Assembly (NCBI GenBank): GCA_023229425.1
Contig: JALNZG010000001.1
Span: 372,001-436,000 of the forward strand
DNA from: Ignavibacteriaceae bacterium
GTDB taxonomy: Bacteria > Bacteroidota > Ignavibacteria > Ignavibacteriales > Ignavibacteriaceae
Reading direction: 5' to 3'
DNA: 64,000 nucleotides
Below are positions 63,896-64,000 of the stretch, one piece after another. The position numbers and the translations under genes were made by a program. The notes beneath the pieces are model-generated. The model saw only the letters and a list, made by a program, of their open reading frames with translations. It was not told where the DNA came from and did no database searches. Position 1 is the first letter of the stretch, and every line of letters begins with the position of its first letter.

Positions 63896-64000
63896 TTATT
63901 GTCTGATAATTGCAACTTTTCCGGTTGCAACAGAATTTCCCTCTTTATCATAAGCTACGATCAGATAAATTCCGGTATTTACAAATTTACCGTCATCATT
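63896..64000 (-). CDS. C-terminus of a secreted protein with T9SS/FlgD-like tail, partial
   Basis: On the minus strand the window edge opens in NDDGKFVNTGIYLIVAYDKE and ends GNSVATGKVAIIRQ, stop at 63896. The pattern matches the C-terminal strand set (DGKxVxTGxYxxxV ... GKVxIIR) of large secreted or propeller proteins carrying a FlgD-like or sorting domain. The rest lies beyond the right edge. It is 6 bp upstream of the ABC-F gene, so the two are probably cotranscribed. Confidence 0.7.
   Translation of the reverse strand, partial: NDDGKFVNTGIYLIVAYDKEGNSVATGKVAIIRQ

Overview
The window is AT-rich chromosomal DNA from a member of the Bacteroidota/Chlorobi group, most likely Ignavibacteria or a close relative. 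Three lines support this. A subtilase at 6277-8247 ends in a type IX secretion (T9SS) sorting domain with the motif NYPNPFNP, and a second orphaned T9SS tail and a partial one at the right edge follow the same style. Several TAnnTTTG promoter elements typical of Bacteroidota sigma factors precede genes. Protein families are of Bacteroidota type throughout. No rRNA, tRNA or CRISPR array was seen.

Layout. 1-8250: translation and rRNA modification (rlmD-like, cut by the left edge; a frameshifted rsmI; lepA), a TPR protein, a bacteriohemerythrin and a secreted subtilase. 8250-17600: an accessory region with gene debris, a conserved hypothetical gene followed by a degenerate array of about 21-nt repeats, five tandem serine beta-lactamase-fold lipoproteins, and two copies of an 83-bp direct repeat that bracket the lipoprotein cluster. 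17600-32800: mixed housekeeping genes (Skp-like protein, regulator plus membrane protein, L,D-transpeptidase, EamA transporter, penicillin acylase, mnmA, metF, ddl, an FtsB-like protein, rarA, dprA) and an isolated EutN/CcmL-type protein.

33500-47950: a Wzx/Wzy-type surface polysaccharide locus. It has an SLBB export protein, a Wzz-type co-polymerase, a Wzy/WaaL-type protein, a flippase, GDP-mannose dehydratase, several glycosyltransferases, a priming sugar-phosphate transferase and a polyprenol-phosphate mannosyltransferase. A decayed glucose-1-phosphate cytidylyltransferase lies between wzx and gmd. 47950-64000: housekeeping again (accA, a thioesterase, a second flippase, dut, uvrA, rdgB, menG-type methyltransferase, PAP2, rsmA, ROK kinase, ABC-F ATPase).

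The most noteworthy items are the repeat array behind the gene at 9259, the bracketed lipoprotein cluster with its decayed copies, palindromic insertions (one inside mnmA), a glycosyltransferase fused to a catalytically gutted priming-transferase domain, and overlapping divergent promoters between rsmA and the ROK kinase. All functional assignments come from reading motifs by eye; no database search was run.
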